Shown: positions 51,180 to 59,380 of the stretch, piece after piece
Position numbering within the stretch: the first letter of the stretch is position 1
Layout of the letters: the number at the start of each line of letters is the position of its first letter
Assembly (NCBI GenBank): GCA_002414385.1
Contig: DHZH01000003.1
Coordinates: forward strand, 76,530 to 140,529
Origin: Gammaproteobacteria bacterium UBA5109
Lineage (GTDB): Bacteria > Pseudomonadota > Gammaproteobacteria > Pseudomonadales > Pseudohongiellaceae
Reading direction: 5' to 3'
DNA length: 64,000 nt
Notes under the pieces: model-generated
Databases searched by the model: none
Told to the model about the DNA's origin: nothing
Seen by the model: the letters and a program-made list of their open reading frames with translations, nothing else
Position numbers and translations under genes: made by a program

Positions 51180-51968
51180 ATGAAACTTAATCTTCTGACA
51201 AGGCAGTTTTGCAAGGCAGTCACTGTGCTGGGGATTGCACTTGTTCTGCTGCTGCCGGCAAAGCAGCTACTGGCAGAAGAGATCCCAAACTATGCGGCTG
51301 AAATTCTCAACATCTATCCGCATGACAGCGCTGCCTTTACCCAGGGATTGACTGTTTACGATGGTCAGCTCTATGAAGGCACCGGACAATATGGGGAATC
51401 AACATTGCGGCGTGTTGACCTGGAGTCCGGGGAATTGCTGCAACGTCATAACCTGGAAAGTAGCTATTTCGGTGAAGGCATCACTGTCATGGATGACAAA
51501 ATCTACCAACTGACCTGGCGCTCCAATGTCGGTTTTGTTTATGAACTTGATACCTTTAATCAACTGGGCAGTTTTTATCTGCCGGGAGAAGGCTGGGGCA
51601 TCACTCATGATGGCGAGCATCTGATTGTCAGCGACGGTTCAGCCTATTTACGTTTTCTGGATCCCGAGACCCTGCAGGAAGTCAGCCGGCTTGAGGTCAG
51701 GGATGCACAGGGAGCGGTGAATAACCTCAATGAACTCGAATATATCAATGGCGAAGTCTGGGCCAATATCTGGTACCGGGATTATCTGGTCAGAATTGAT
51801 CCGCAAAGCGGAGTCGTAAACAGTCTGGTTGACCTGAGTAATCTGAATAGCAATCGTCGCCGCTTTGATGATGTCCTCAATGGTATCGCCTGGGATGCCG
51901 AGAATGAACGCCTTTTCGTGACCGGCAAGCTCTGGCCGCGGCTTTATGAAATTCGCGTGCTCGACTAA
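51180..51968 (+). CDS. Glutaminyl-peptide cyclotransferase
   Basis: A 262-residue exported plant/bacterial-type glutaminyl cyclase (five-bladed propeller). It converts N-terminal Gln to pyroglutamate. It has a signal peptide (about residues 1-31), then IYPHDSAAFTQGL, YEGTGQYGESTLRRV, FGEGITV, YQLTWRSNVGFVYE, NELEYINGEVWANIWYRDYLVRIDP and DVLNGIAWD, all typical. Its 3' end overlaps the aminopeptidase gene by 23 bp. Confidence 0.9.
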   Translation: MKLNLLTRQFCKAVTVLGIALVLLLPAKQLLAEEIPNYAAEILNIYPHDSAAFTQGLTVYDGQLYEGTGQYGESTLRRVDLESGELLQRHNLESSYFGEGITVMDDKIYQLTWRSNVGFVYELDTFNQLGSFYLPGEGWGITHDGEHLIVSDGSAYLRFLDPETLQEVSRLEVRDAQGAVNNLNELEYINGEVWANIWYRDYLVRIDPQSGVVNSLVDLSNLNSNRRRFDDVLNGIAWDAENERLFVTGKLWPRLYEIRVLD

Positions 51969-53025
51969 ATTAACCGTTCTGTTACTGTGTTTTACCCTGA
52001 ACGGCTGTGAAAGCATCAGCTATTACAGTCAGGCAATTCTCGGTCAGTTATCCATTCTCAGTAAACGTGAGGATATTGAAGCTCTGATAGTTGATGAGCG
52101 AACTCCTCCAGCGCTCAAACAGAAGCTCAATACCATTCTGGATATCCGGCAATTTGCCACAGACGAACTCCTGCTCCCGGTTGAAAACAATTACAGCTCC
52201 TATGTCGCACTGGAAAGACCATTTGTGGTCTGGAATGTTTTTGCCACGCCAGAGCTTTCCATGCAGGCGCTACGCTGGTGTTATCCGATTGCCGGATGCG
52301 TCAGTTACCGCGGTTATTTTGCGGAAGATAAAGCGCGTGACTATGCAGCGGGACTGGCCGAACAGGGACTTGATGTTTACGTCGGTGGCGTCAGCGCCTA
52401 TTCAACACTTGGCTGGTTTTCCGATCCGATTCTGAGCACAGTGATAAATCGGGAGGATTATCGGCTGGCAGCTTTGCTGTTTCATGAACTTGCTCATCAA
52501 CTGCTATATATTCCCGGTGATACAGAATTTAACGAAGGGTTTGCAACTGCAGTGGAAAGGGAAGGCCTGAGGCGTTGGCTGCTTGCCAATGAATATGACG
52601 AGGCCAGCAGCCGCGAAATAATTGCCGAAGCCAGACTCAATACGCAACGCCGCGAAGAATTCGTGAATCTTGTCGGACAGGCAGTTGATGAACTGCAAGA
52701 GCTTTATGCCAGCGATACAGATGATGCAAGTAAACGCCGGAGAAAAGCAGAGGTGCTGGCAACATTAAATGTAAATTACCGCGAGTTAAAGTCAGACTGG
52801 GGCGCTTACGATGCCTATGACGCATGGATGAATCAGGAACTGAATAATGCCCAGCTGAGTACAGTTGCCACCTATTTCAACTGGGTGCCGGCTTTTGAAC
52901 AGATTCTGGCTGAACAGGAAAACCTGCAGGGTTTTTACCGTGCAGTCCAGGCACTGGCTGAGCTGAGCCAGGATGAACGAAGCAGGGTGCTGGAAACCAG
53001 GCTTGGCGCGGTAGCATCCCGGTGA
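51946..53025 (+). CDS. Predicted zinc aminopeptidase lipoprotein
   Basis: A 359-residue protein with a lipobox LNGC (Cys21), so probably membrane-tethered in the periplasm. The zinc-metallopeptidase motif is HELAH (180-184), with the third ligand candidate Glu197 in FNEGFAT. RWCYPIAGCVSYRGYF, DVYVGGVSAYSTLGWFSDPI and WGAYDAY are typical of the COG4324 predicted aminopeptidases. It overlaps the cyclotransferase by 23 bp. Substrates are unknown. Confidence 0.85.
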   Translation: MKFACSTKLTVLLLCFTLNGCESISYYSQAILGQLSILSKREDIEALIVDERTPPALKQKLNTILDIRQFATDELLLPVENNYSSYVALERPFVVWNVFATPELSMQALRWCYPIAGCVSYRGYFAEDKARDYAAGLAEQGLDVYVGGVSAYSTLGWFSDPILSTVINREDYRLAALLFHELAHQLLYIPGDTEFNEGFATAVEREGLRRWLLANEYDEASSREIIAEARLNTQRREEFVNLVGQAVDELQELYASDTDDASKRRRKAEVLATLNVNYRELKSDWGAYDAYDAWMNQELNNAQLSTVATYFNWVPAFEQILAEQENLQGFYRAVQALAELSQDERSRVLETRLGAVASR

Positions 53026-53103
53026 GTTGCAGGCAACTATGGTAGACTTCCCTTCCTTGAAAAGCAGCAAGTCAAAAGCATCAGGGCATGAAGAGGTGAG
53101 TAT

Positions 53104-54294
53104 ATGATTATCAAACCCCGCGTTCGTGGTTTTATGTGTATTACTGCACATCCGGGCGGTTGTGCCGCTAATGTTCAACGTCAGATTGAATATGTGAAAA
53201 GTCACGGTCAGATAGCCGGAGGACCAAAAAAAGTACTGGTACTGGGGGCATCCACCGGATACGGACTGGCTTCACGCATCACTGCCGCTTTCGGCAGTGG
53301 TGCAGCAACACTGGGCGTGTTCATGGAAAAACCGGGCAATGAACGCAAACCCGGTTCGGCTGGCTGGTATAACACGGCGGCCTTTCATGAACAGGCTGAA
53401 GCTGAAGGGCTTTATGTGAAAAGCATTAACGGTGATGCTTTTTCCGATGAGATCAAACAGCAGACTATCGACACGATCAGGGCCGACCTGGGTCAGGTTG
53501 ATCTGGTGGTTTATTCACTTGCCGCGCCACGCCGGACTGATCCTAAAACCGGTGAGGTTTATGTTTCCACCCTGAAACCAATCGGCAGGGATATCAGGGT
53601 ACGTGGTATCAATACGGACAAGAAAGTTGTCGAGGAAGTTGATATTCCGGCAGCCTCCAAAGCAGAAATAGCCGGGACCGTCGGCGTAATGGGAGGGGAA
53701 GACTGGAAATTGTGGATTGATGCCCTGCAGGAGGCAGGAGTACTGGCCGAAGGCTGCAAGACCACCTCCTATACCTATCTGGGTGCCGAACCTACCTGGG
53801 ATATATACTGGAACGGCACGATTGGAGAAGCCAAGAAAGATCTGGATGCCAAGGCGGGCAAGATTCGTGAGGCACTGAGCAGCATCAATGGAGATGCCAG
53901 GGTTGCGGTGCTCAAAGCGGTAGTGACCCAGGCCAGCTCAGCGATTCCGGTAATGCCGCTGTACCTGTCCCTCCTGTTCAAAATCATGAAAGCTGAAGGG
54001 ACCCACGAAGGCTGCATTGAGCAGGTTGATTTACTGTTTCGTGAAAGTCTTTATGGTGACCAGCCCCGCCTTGATGAAGACGGCCGGCTGCGCGCAGACT
54101 ACAAGGAGCTGGAGCCGCATGTACAGCAACAGGTCAGTGAACTCTGGAGTAAAATTGATACTGACAGTATCGATGAGCTGAGTGACTTCAAGGCATACCA
54201 GAGCGAGTTTTTGCAGTTATTCGGTTTTGCAATGCCGGGCGTGGATTATGACGCTGAAGTTGATCCGGAAGTACCGATAAAGAATCTGCTTTAA
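53104..54294 (+). CDS. fabV: Enoyl-[ACP] reductase FabV
   Basis: A 396-residue NADH-dependent trans-2-enoyl-ACP/CoA reductase of the FabV class, completing fatty acid elongation; this class is known for triclosan resistance. The N-terminus MIIKPRVRGFMCITAHPGGC and the cofactor loop VLVLGASTGYGLASRI are diagnostic. The active-site Y-x8-K is Tyr235 and Lys244. VVYSLAAPRRTDPKTGEVY is also conserved. It is monocistronic. Confidence 0.96.
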   Translation: MIIKPRVRGFMCITAHPGGCAANVQRQIEYVKSHGQIAGGPKKVLVLGASTGYGLASRITAAFGSGAATLGVFMEKPGNERKPGSAGWYNTAAFHEQAEAEGLYVKSINGDAFSDEIKQQTIDTIRADLGQVDLVVYSLAAPRRTDPKTGEVYVSTLKPIGRDIRVRGINTDKKVVEEVDIPAASKAEIAGTVGVMGGEDWKLWIDALQEAGVLAEGCKTTSYTYLGAEPTWDIYWNGTIGEAKKDLDAKAGKIREALSSINGDARVAVLKAVVTQASSAIPVMPLYLSLLFKIMKAEGTHEGCIEQVDLLFRESLYGDQPRLDEDGRLRADYKELEPHVQQQVSELWSKIDTDSIDELSDFKAYQSEFLQLFGFAMPGVDYDAEVDPEVPIKNLL

Positions 54295-54304
54295 GGGGCT
54301 TTCT

Positions 54305-55330
54305 CTAGCCAGTAGCCGGAAACAGATTCCGGCTGCGATTCAGTAAATAGACCAGCGATAACATCACTGGCACTTCCACCAGTACTCCCACCACTGTTGC
54401 CAGCGCCGCTCCGGAATTCAGGCCAAACAGGGAAATCGCCACTGCCACGGCCAGTTCAAAGAAGTTGGATGTGCCAATCAGGCAGGCCGGAGCAGCAATA
54501 TTATGTGGCAGTTTCAGTATCCGCGCGGCGAAAAAAGCAATTAAAAATATACCGTAAGTCTGAATCAACAGGGGAATCGCTATCAGCACTATGGTAAATG
54601 GTTGTGCCGTGATCGTCTGCGACTGAAAGCCAAACAGGAGTACAACCGTAGCCAGCAAACCAGTGATAGACCAGGGTTTGAGGCGCTCCAGGAAGTGATT
54701 CAGTCGGTCGTGGTCATTGGCACGATCGAGTTTGTGGCGGGTGTAGGCACCTGCAAGCAGAGGCAGCAGGACATAAAGTATGACTGACAGGAGCAGGGTC
54801 TCCCAGGGAACCTCAATGTCTGTTACGCCCAGCAGGAAAGCCGATATCGGTGCAAAGGCAAATACCATGATGACATCGTTGACCGAGACCTGAACCAGGG
54901 TGTAGTTAGGGTCACCCCGGGTCAGCTGACTCCAGACAAAAACCATTGCCGTACAGGGCGCAACACCCAGAAGTATCATGCCGGCGATGTATTCTGTGGC
55001 TGAGGCCGGATCCACAAGGTCGGCAAACAATACCCGGAAAAACAGCCAGCCCAGCAGGGCCATGGTAAAGGGCTTGATCAGCCAGTTAATGACACAGGTC
55101 AGTATCAGGCCTCTGGGTTTTTCCCCGACATTCCTGATCGAGGAAAAATCAATCTGGATCATCATCGGATAAATCATGATCCAGATTAATGCTGCGACCG
55201 GCAGATTGACACGAGCTATTTCAATAGCAGCAATTGCCGAAAAAATGTCCGGGCTGATTCCGCCCAGGAGGACACCTGCCAGAATAGCCAGTGCTACCCA
55301 GATTGTCAGATAACGTTCAAATAAACCCAT
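54305..55330 (-). CDS. acr3: Arsenite efflux transporter, ACR3 family
   Basis: A 341-residue transporter with about ten membrane segments. It has the ACR3 signatures YLTIWVALAILAGVLLG, IWIMIYPMMIQIDFSSI and the conserved cysteine in LLGVAPCTAMVFVWSQLTRGDPNYTL. It exports arsenite from the cytoplasm. It is the third gene of arsR-arsC-acr3, 2 bp after arsC. Confidence 0.93.
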   Translation of the reverse strand: MGLFERYLTIWVALAILAGVLLGGISPDIFSAIAAIEIARVNLPVAALIWIMIYPMMIQIDFSSIRNVGEKPRGLILTCVINWLIKPFTMALLGWLFFRVLFADLVDPASATEYIAGMILLGVAPCTAMVFVWSQLTRGDPNYTLVQVSVNDVIMVFAFAPISAFLLGVTDIEVPWETLLLSVILYVLLPLLAGAYTRHKLDRANDHDRLNHFLERLKPWSITGLLATVVLLFGFQSQTITAQPFTIVLIAIPLLIQTYGIFLIAFFAARILKLPHNIAAPACLIGTSNFFELAVAVAISLFGLNSGAALATVVGVLVEVPVMLSLVYLLNRSRNLFPATG

Positions 55331-55332
55331 GC

Positions 55333-55806
55333 CTACTCCGAATCAGCCAGGCGCTGAATATTGTCGAATAACTGGTCGCCAGCAATATCCTGCTGCAGGT
55401 AGCTTTTAATCTGTTTAATGCGCTGCTCCAGAATTTTTATGCTATGCCTGAATGCAGCGCTGACTTCTTCCGGCTCACCCTGAACGGCACTGGGATCTTT
55501 CAGGCCCCAGTGGACCTGGCGGGATTTGCCAAACCAGACCGGGCAGGATTCATTGGCGGCTTTGTCACAAACGGTAATAACATAATCAAATTCTTCACCT
55601 TCCATTTCATCCCAGGATTTACTGCGCAGGTCGTCAGTGGGAATTTCATTGTCTTGCAGGGCCCTGATGGTCAGCGCATGGACTTGTCCAGCCGGACTGC
55701 TACCGGCACTGGCAGCCTGCAGTTCCTGGCCGCCATAATGATTGCAAATGGCCTCAGCCAGAATGCTGCGGCAGCGATTATGGGTACAGATAAAGAGGAT
55801 TTTCAC
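55333..55806 (-). CDS. arsC: Arsenate reductase, thioredoxin-coupled type
   Basis: A 157-residue ArsC of the low-molecular-weight phosphatase fold. It has the P-loop CTHNRCR (Cys7 to Arg13), SAGSSPAGQVHALTI, and the two resolving cysteines in VCDKAANESCPVW, as in thioredoxin-linked enzymes. HWGLKDPSAVQG holds the catalytic Asp. It reduces arsenate to arsenite for Acr3. The GTG start overlaps the arsR stop by 4 bp (GTGA). Confidence 0.93.
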   Translation of the reverse strand: MKILFICTHNRCRSILAEAICNHYGGQELQAASAGSSPAGQVHALTIRALQDNEIPTDDLRSKSWDEMEGEEFDYVITVCDKAANESCPVWFGKSRQVHWGLKDPSAVQGEPEEVSAAFRHSIKILEQRIKQIKSYLQQDIAGDQLFDNIQRLADSE

Positions 55807-56120
55807 AGGGCAATGTCGCTGAATGTCGTCTTGCCCTGGTCGAGGAAATCCCGGTTATTCAGTAAGGCCAGTTCCAGGCTTTCACGGCACCAGTCGGGCA
55901 GTTTGTCATGCAGCCGGTAATAGACCCAGTGTCCTTCACGGCGGTGCTGGATCAGGCCGCATTGTTTCAGCTGGGCCAGGTGGCGGGAAATTTTTGGCTG
56001 GATTTCATCCAGCACATCAACAAATTCACACACGCAGAGTTCAGCATCCCTGCTCAGCAGGAACATGATTTTCAGACGGGTATGATCTGAGAGGCATTTA
56101 TAAAAATTCAGTGCCTGCAT
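55803..56120 (-). CDS. arsR: ArsR-family metalloregulator
   Basis: A 105-residue winged-helix repressor. The arsenic-sensing pair is Cys29 and Cys31 in ELCVCEFVDVL, and the recognition helix follows in QPKISRHLAQLKQCGL. RREGHWVYYRL forms the wing. It heads the operon and should repress it through the palindrome at 56144-56159. The ATG is preceded by GGAGG. Confidence 0.94.
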   Translation of the reverse strand: MQALNFYKCLSDHTRLKIMFLLSRDAELCVCEFVDVLDEIQPKISRHLAQLKQCGLIQHRREGHWVYYRLHDKLPDWCRESLELALLNNRDFLDQGKTTFSDIAL

Positions 56121-56143
56121 TTTGCCTGATCCTCCAATAAGAC

Positions 56144-56159
56144 ATATGAAATTTCATAT
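56144..56159. promoter_or_regulatory. ArsR operator palindrome
   Basis: ATATGAAATTTCATAT is a perfect 16-bp palindrome 24 bp upstream of the arsR ATG and just downstream of the predicted -10 box. Position, length and AT-rich symmetry fit an ArsR autoregulatory operator. Confidence 0.7.
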
Positions 56160-56168
56160 ATATGGAAA

Positions 56169-56197
56169 ATTGTATGTTTAGTTCGATCACAAGTAAA
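56169..56197 (-). promoter_or_regulatory. ars operon promoter
   Basis: On the minus strand TTTACT and TACAAT are separated by 17 bp. Transcription would start close to the ArsR palindrome. The repeat element at 56214 lies upstream of this promoter and would not be part of its transcript. Confidence 0.65.
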
Positions 56198-56213
56198 GTT
56201 ATATTGTTTCGAG

Positions 56214-56388
56214 GTAGTGTCTCAGTTTGAATTGATAAATTGGATCCGTGATTGGTTGGCTTCTATATTCCGTGACACGCCAAAAAGCGTACATCCTTGT
56301 ACAGGCTCGGCTGGCGACATCCATGTCGCCAGACGGTCACAGAATATAGAAGCCAACCAATCACTGAATTTTCAAACTGAGACACTAC
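56214..56388. repeat. Palindromic MITE-like element, copy 2 (inverted)
   Basis: A 175-bp copy of the 14638-14822 element in the opposite orientation, in the 312-bp divergent gap between arsR and the DUF3565 gene. The terminal inverted repeats (56214-56231 and 56371-56388) are perfect over 18 bp. The 29-bp inner stem (56248-56276 with 56336-56364) has one mismatch. The copies align over nearly their whole length; copy 1 has about 10 extra AT-rich bases beside one terminal repeat. The flanks share an imperfect GTTTCGAG/GTTTCGGAG, too weak to call a target duplication. Confidence 0.85.
56289..56332 (-). promoter_or_regulatory. Tandem GGA-loop hairpins in copy 2
   Basis: Read on the minus strand, hairpin 56311-56332 has the loop context ACATGGATGT and hairpin 56289-56302 has GTACAAGGATGTAC. 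The latter matches the full 12-base CsrA SELEX consensus RUACARGGAUGU. Stems are 9 bp and 5 bp. These correspond one to one with the hairpins of copy 1. Confidence 0.55.
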
Positions 56389-56432
56389 AGGTTTCGGAGT
56401 AATGTTTTCAGGATGAGATGAGTTGAATCAAG

Positions 56433-56639
56433 ATGCAGCAGAAAATTACCGGATATCATCGGGATGAAGAGGATGACTGGGTGGCCGAGCTGGAATGCGG
56501 ACATAATCAGCATGTCAGAAACAGGCCTCCCTGGTTTAATCGTCCCTGGGTAGAAACGGCTGCCGGTCGTGAATCCATGCTGGGATTCAAGCTGGAATGC
56601 GTAAAATGCGATGCCGGAGCAGCCAGAGACAAACAATAA
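56433..56639 (+). CDS. DUF3565-family protein
   Basis: A 68-residue protein with the DUF3565 pattern: GYHRDEEDDWVAELECGHNQHVRNRPPW, then RPWVETAAGRESMLGF and CVKCD. The Cys and His residues (CGHNQH, CVKC) suggest metal binding. No membrane segment. It is 16 bp upstream of a small membrane protein gene and probably cotranscribed. Function is unknown. Confidence 0.8.
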   Translation: MQQKITGYHRDEEDDWVAELECGHNQHVRNRPPWFNRPWVETAAGRESMLGFKLECVKCDAGAARDKQ

Positions 56640-56655
56640 TTAATGAGGGATGACT

Positions 56656-56898
56656 ATGAGTATGGAAATACTGAGTGCCTTGCTGGGTTGGAGTGCGCTG
56701 ATAAATTACATTGTATTACTGATCTGGGCCGGATTTATCCTGTTTGGCAGACAATTCGTCTACCGCCTGCATGGCAGTTTTTTCAAACTGAGCAATGAAC
56801 AGTTTGACATGATTCATTACACAGCCATGGCAGCATATAAACTATTGATTCTGGTTTTTAATCTGGTGCCGTTCGTGGTTTTGCAGTTCATTGTTTGA
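56656..56898 (+). CDS. Small membrane protein, DUF6868-like
   Basis: An 80-residue protein with two hydrophobic segments (LLGWSALINYIVLLIWAGFILF and YKLLILVFNLVPFVVLQFIV) around RLHGSFFKLSNEQFDMIHYTAMAAYK. It resembles small proteins annotated as DUF6868, but this is from memory and moderate in confidence. ATG 56656 is better spaced from GAGGG than ATG 56650, two codons upstream. Confidence 0.7.
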   Translation: MSMEILSALLGWSALINYIVLLIWAGFILFGRQFVYRLHGSFFKLSNEQFDMIHYTAMAAYKLLILVFNLVPFVVLQFIV

Positions 56899-57185
56899 CG
56901 CTGCAGCGCCCTGTGATCAGCTTAAAACTAAAAGTGGTTCCAGGTGCGTCGCGGGCAGGAATCGACGGCTGGCTGGGGGACAGACTCAAAGTCAGGGTCA
57001 CCTCTGCGCCGGATAAGGGCAAAGCCAACAAAGAGCTTATTGCCCTCTTGAGTACTGCATTGGCATTACCAAAGAAAAACCTGCATATAAGCAGTGGCTT
57101 GAGTTCCCGGTTTAAAGTCGTCGAGATAAGTGAGCTTGAACCTGATGAGCTGAACAAACGACTGCCAGATACCAGTCAAAGCTGA
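56895..57185 (+). CDS. yggU: DUF167/YggU-family protein
   Basis: A 96-residue YggU-like protein: VVPGASRAGIDGWLGDRLKVRVTSAPDKGKANKELIALLS and SGLSSRFKVVEI are the family core. No ATG is available near the core. The TTG at 56895 overlaps the previous stop (TTGA) and gives the usual length; a GTG at 56913 is an alternative. Function is unknown. Confidence 0.85.
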   Translation: MTLQRPVISLKLKVVPGASRAGIDGWLGDRLKVRVTSAPDKGKANKELIALLSTALALPKKNLHISSGLSSRFKVVEISELEPDELNKRLPDTSQS

Positions 57186-57189
57186 AGCT

Positions 57190-58296
57190 CTAGAGAATAC
57201 ACCAGGGGTCTTCCTGCATCACCGTCGTATCACACAAGGCATTCTGGGCCAGCCGAATGTCTGTGACATAGTAGAGTGTACGCAGGCCGATATCCCGCCG
57301 CCCCAGATTATGGAAAATGATGCCAACCAGGATATCTTCTGCACTGAAGCGGGCATGGTTGGCAGAGAAATAGCTTGCCGCCTGACCCAGAATTTCACCG
57401 TTTAGCAGTTCGGTAACACGGCCGATGCCGATTTGATAAGCCTGTGACAGGAGCAGGTTATACAGCCTTTCACGCTTTGTCTCCGGCAGATGAGCAAAAA
57501 GCTGATTAAAGGGGGGCTGCAGATTGCGATGATTCTGCTCCATCAGCCGCAGCGCGCAATCCACCTGGGCGATGCGATGCAGTCGAAAAGCATCGGGGAT
57601 TTCACAGTCTTCAAGTACTTCCGGACTGAGTTGCATTATGCCCCTGGCATTCTGGCTGGAAAGCGCTTCAGGTACGGCACCGCTTTCAATAATGACTTTC
57701 CCCAGGAGGCCAGGTATAACCCGGTCAGAAAATGTAAAACGGTTTTGTTGCCTACGCTGCTGATAAACAGTGCGAATCAGGCTGATCAGCGAAACCTGTT
57801 CATCTTCGGAGCCAACGGTGATGTTATCCCAGGTTCCCCAGAGCAGATATTCCTCCCGGGATCCGATCACTCTGGCAATGCTTTCATCCAGATCAAAAAA
57901 AGGCTGGTCACAGGCCAGTGCGAGCGGGAAACCGGCTTCTGCAATGGCACCAGGACTCCAGAACGAAACCCGGTTTTCTGCATGCATACTTTCCCGGGTG
58001 TTATTGAGCAGGGAAATCGTGTCGGCCGGTGTCGCAGCATTCTCGATATAGCCCAGGAAGCGTCCCCGGTGATCAAAGAGGATATGTCGTTGCGGGTTTG
58101 CACAGTAACTCTCGCTGAACAGGACCCAGCTGCGGATAGTCGTGAGGTTGCTGGCGACACCCTGACTGTCCGCATAAGGGGTATCGCGCACAACAGCAAT
58201 CCAGTCATCGCTGAACTCGGCAGCACTCAGCGGCAAGGCCCTGAGCAGCAGGAGGCAGATGAAAAGGATTATCCTTGTATGCTTGAGTCGCTTCAC
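57190..58296 (-). CDS. Exported lytic-transglycosylase-like protein
   Basis: A 368-residue exported protein with a signal peptide ending LPLSAAE (about 25-26). The C-terminal half contains a transglycosylase SLT-like motif: IIESGAVPEALSSQNARGIMQLSPEVL, with catalytic Glu204 and the ARGIMQL motif at 217-223. The N-terminal half (28-190) is not recognised. The start is GTG. It converges with yggU (4-bp gap). Peptidoglycan cleavage in the periplasm is inferred from the motif. Confidence 0.72.
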   Translation of the reverse strand: MKRLKHTRIILFICLLLLRALPLSAAEFSDDWIAVVRDTPYADSQGVASNLTTIRSWVLFSESYCANPQRHILFDHRGRFLGYIENAATPADTISLLNNTRESMHAENRVSFWSPGAIAEAGFPLALACDQPFFDLDESIARVIGSREEYLLWGTWDNITVGSEDEQVSLISLIRTVYQQRRQQNRFTFSDRVIPGLLGKVIIESGAVPEALSSQNARGIMQLSPEVLEDCEIPDAFRLHRIAQVDCALRLMEQNHRNLQPPFNQLFAHLPETKRERLYNLLLSQAYQIGIGRVTELLNGEILGQAASYFSANHARFSAEDILVGIIFHNLGRRDIGLRTLYYVTDIRLAQNALCDTTVMQEDPWCIL

Positions 58297-58408
58297 TGCA
58301 ATGCAGTACAGTCTGTCTGGTGAGTTGATGTCTGCAAATCTACCTTTTCCCCGGCGCGGAGAAAAGTGAATTTGCCTTTCCCGGTAGCATTCACACTATA
58401 ACAGGGGC

Positions 58409-58708
58409 ATGAGTATGTATGCCGTTATTTTCAAGGCAAATATCAGAAAGCTTGATGAGGAATATGCGGCGCTGGTTGAGAAACTGCATGCTCTGGCGCT
58501 TGAACAGTATGCTTGCCTCAGAATTGATTCAGCCAGTCAGGACGGGCTTGAAATAACAGTCTCTTACTGGGAGTCTCTTGAGGCTATCAAGGCCTGGAAA
58601 AAAGATCCGCTGCATCAACAGGCTCAGCAACGGGCTTTGCAGGACTGGTATGCTGATTACCAGGTGGAAATTCTTGAGTTACTCAGGCAATACAGCAATG
58701 GCACCTGA
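58409..58708 (+). CDS. Antibiotic biosynthesis monooxygenase (ABM)-domain protein
   Basis: A 99-residue dimeric alpha-beta barrel protein of the ABM family. MYAVIFKANI, a helix with HALALEQYACLRIDSAS, EITVSYWESLEAIKAWKKDPLHQQAQQ and a C-terminal strand give the typical pattern. Such proteins range from monooxygenases to haem-degrading enzymes; no specific substrate can be assigned. It is the first of six same-strand genes up to 61120. Confidence 0.82.
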   Translation: MSMYAVIFKANIRKLDEEYAALVEKLHALALEQYACLRIDSASQDGLEITVSYWESLEAIKAWKKDPLHQQAQQRALQDWYADYQVEILELLRQYSNGT

Positions 58709-58726
58709 AACAGTTAGAGATGGACA

Positions 58727-59380
58727 ATGAAACTTGTCATCGGCAATAAAAATTACTCTTCCTGGTCGCTTAGACCCTGGTTATTTATGGCTTATCATCA
58801 GCTGGATTTTGAAGAAATCAGGCTGGCCATGTTCGAGCCAGCGTGGGAAGAACAGATACAGCAATACTCACCCTCAGGCTTTGTGCCAGTGCTGGATGAT
58901 CAGGGCTTGATTATCTGGGATTCGATAGCGATCTGTGAATATCTGTCCGAGCAGTATCTGCAGGACAAAGGCTGGCCTCAGGATATCAAAACCAGGGCCA
59001 GAGCCCGTGCCTGTGCCGCTGAAATGCATGCCGGGTTCAGCCAGATCAGGACTGCCATGCCGATGAATGTACGAGCGGAAAACAGACGAATTGAAATTAC
59101 GCCGGCAATCAGAAAGGAGATTGCCCGTATCGACACACAGTGGAATAGTTTACGGGCTGAATTCAGGGAGCAGGGTGAGTGGTTATTCGGGGAATTTACT
59201 ATCCTGGACTGCATGTATGCACCGATGGTTTTTCGCTTTAATACCTATGGTATAAACCTGACTCAGGCAGCAGAGGAATACAGGCAGTTTGTGCTTGCTC
59301 ATCCACTGATGCAGGACTGGATACAGGCATCCAGACTGGAAACCGAAACCTTCGAGCGCTCGGAAACAGGTTTGAAATGA
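58727..59380 (+). CDS. Glutathione S-transferase family protein
   Basis: A 217-residue GST. The thioredoxin-like N-terminal domain has NKNYSSWSLRPWLFMAYH (the serines near residue 9 are catalytic candidates) and PVLDDQGLIIWDSIAICEYL. The helical C-terminal domain contains FTILDCMYAPMVFRFNTYGI. It overlaps the DUF1801 gene by 4 bp (ATGA). Confidence 0.88.
   Translation: MKLVIGNKNYSSWSLRPWLFMAYHQLDFEEIRLAMFEPAWEEQIQQYSPSGFVPVLDDQGLIIWDSIAICEYLSEQYLQDKGWPQDIKTRARARACAAEMHAGFSQIRTAMPMNVRAENRRIEITPAIRKEIARIDTQWNSLRAEFREQGEWLFGEFTILDCMYAPMVFRFNTYGINLTQAAEEYRQFVLAHPLMQDWIQASRLETETFERSETGLK

Noticed and set aside
14638..56388. Recent chromosomal inversion between the two inverted repeat copies
   Set aside because: Gene order across copy 1 (proB-rpsT then murJ-ribF) is the ancestral one, so no fixed inversion is evident.
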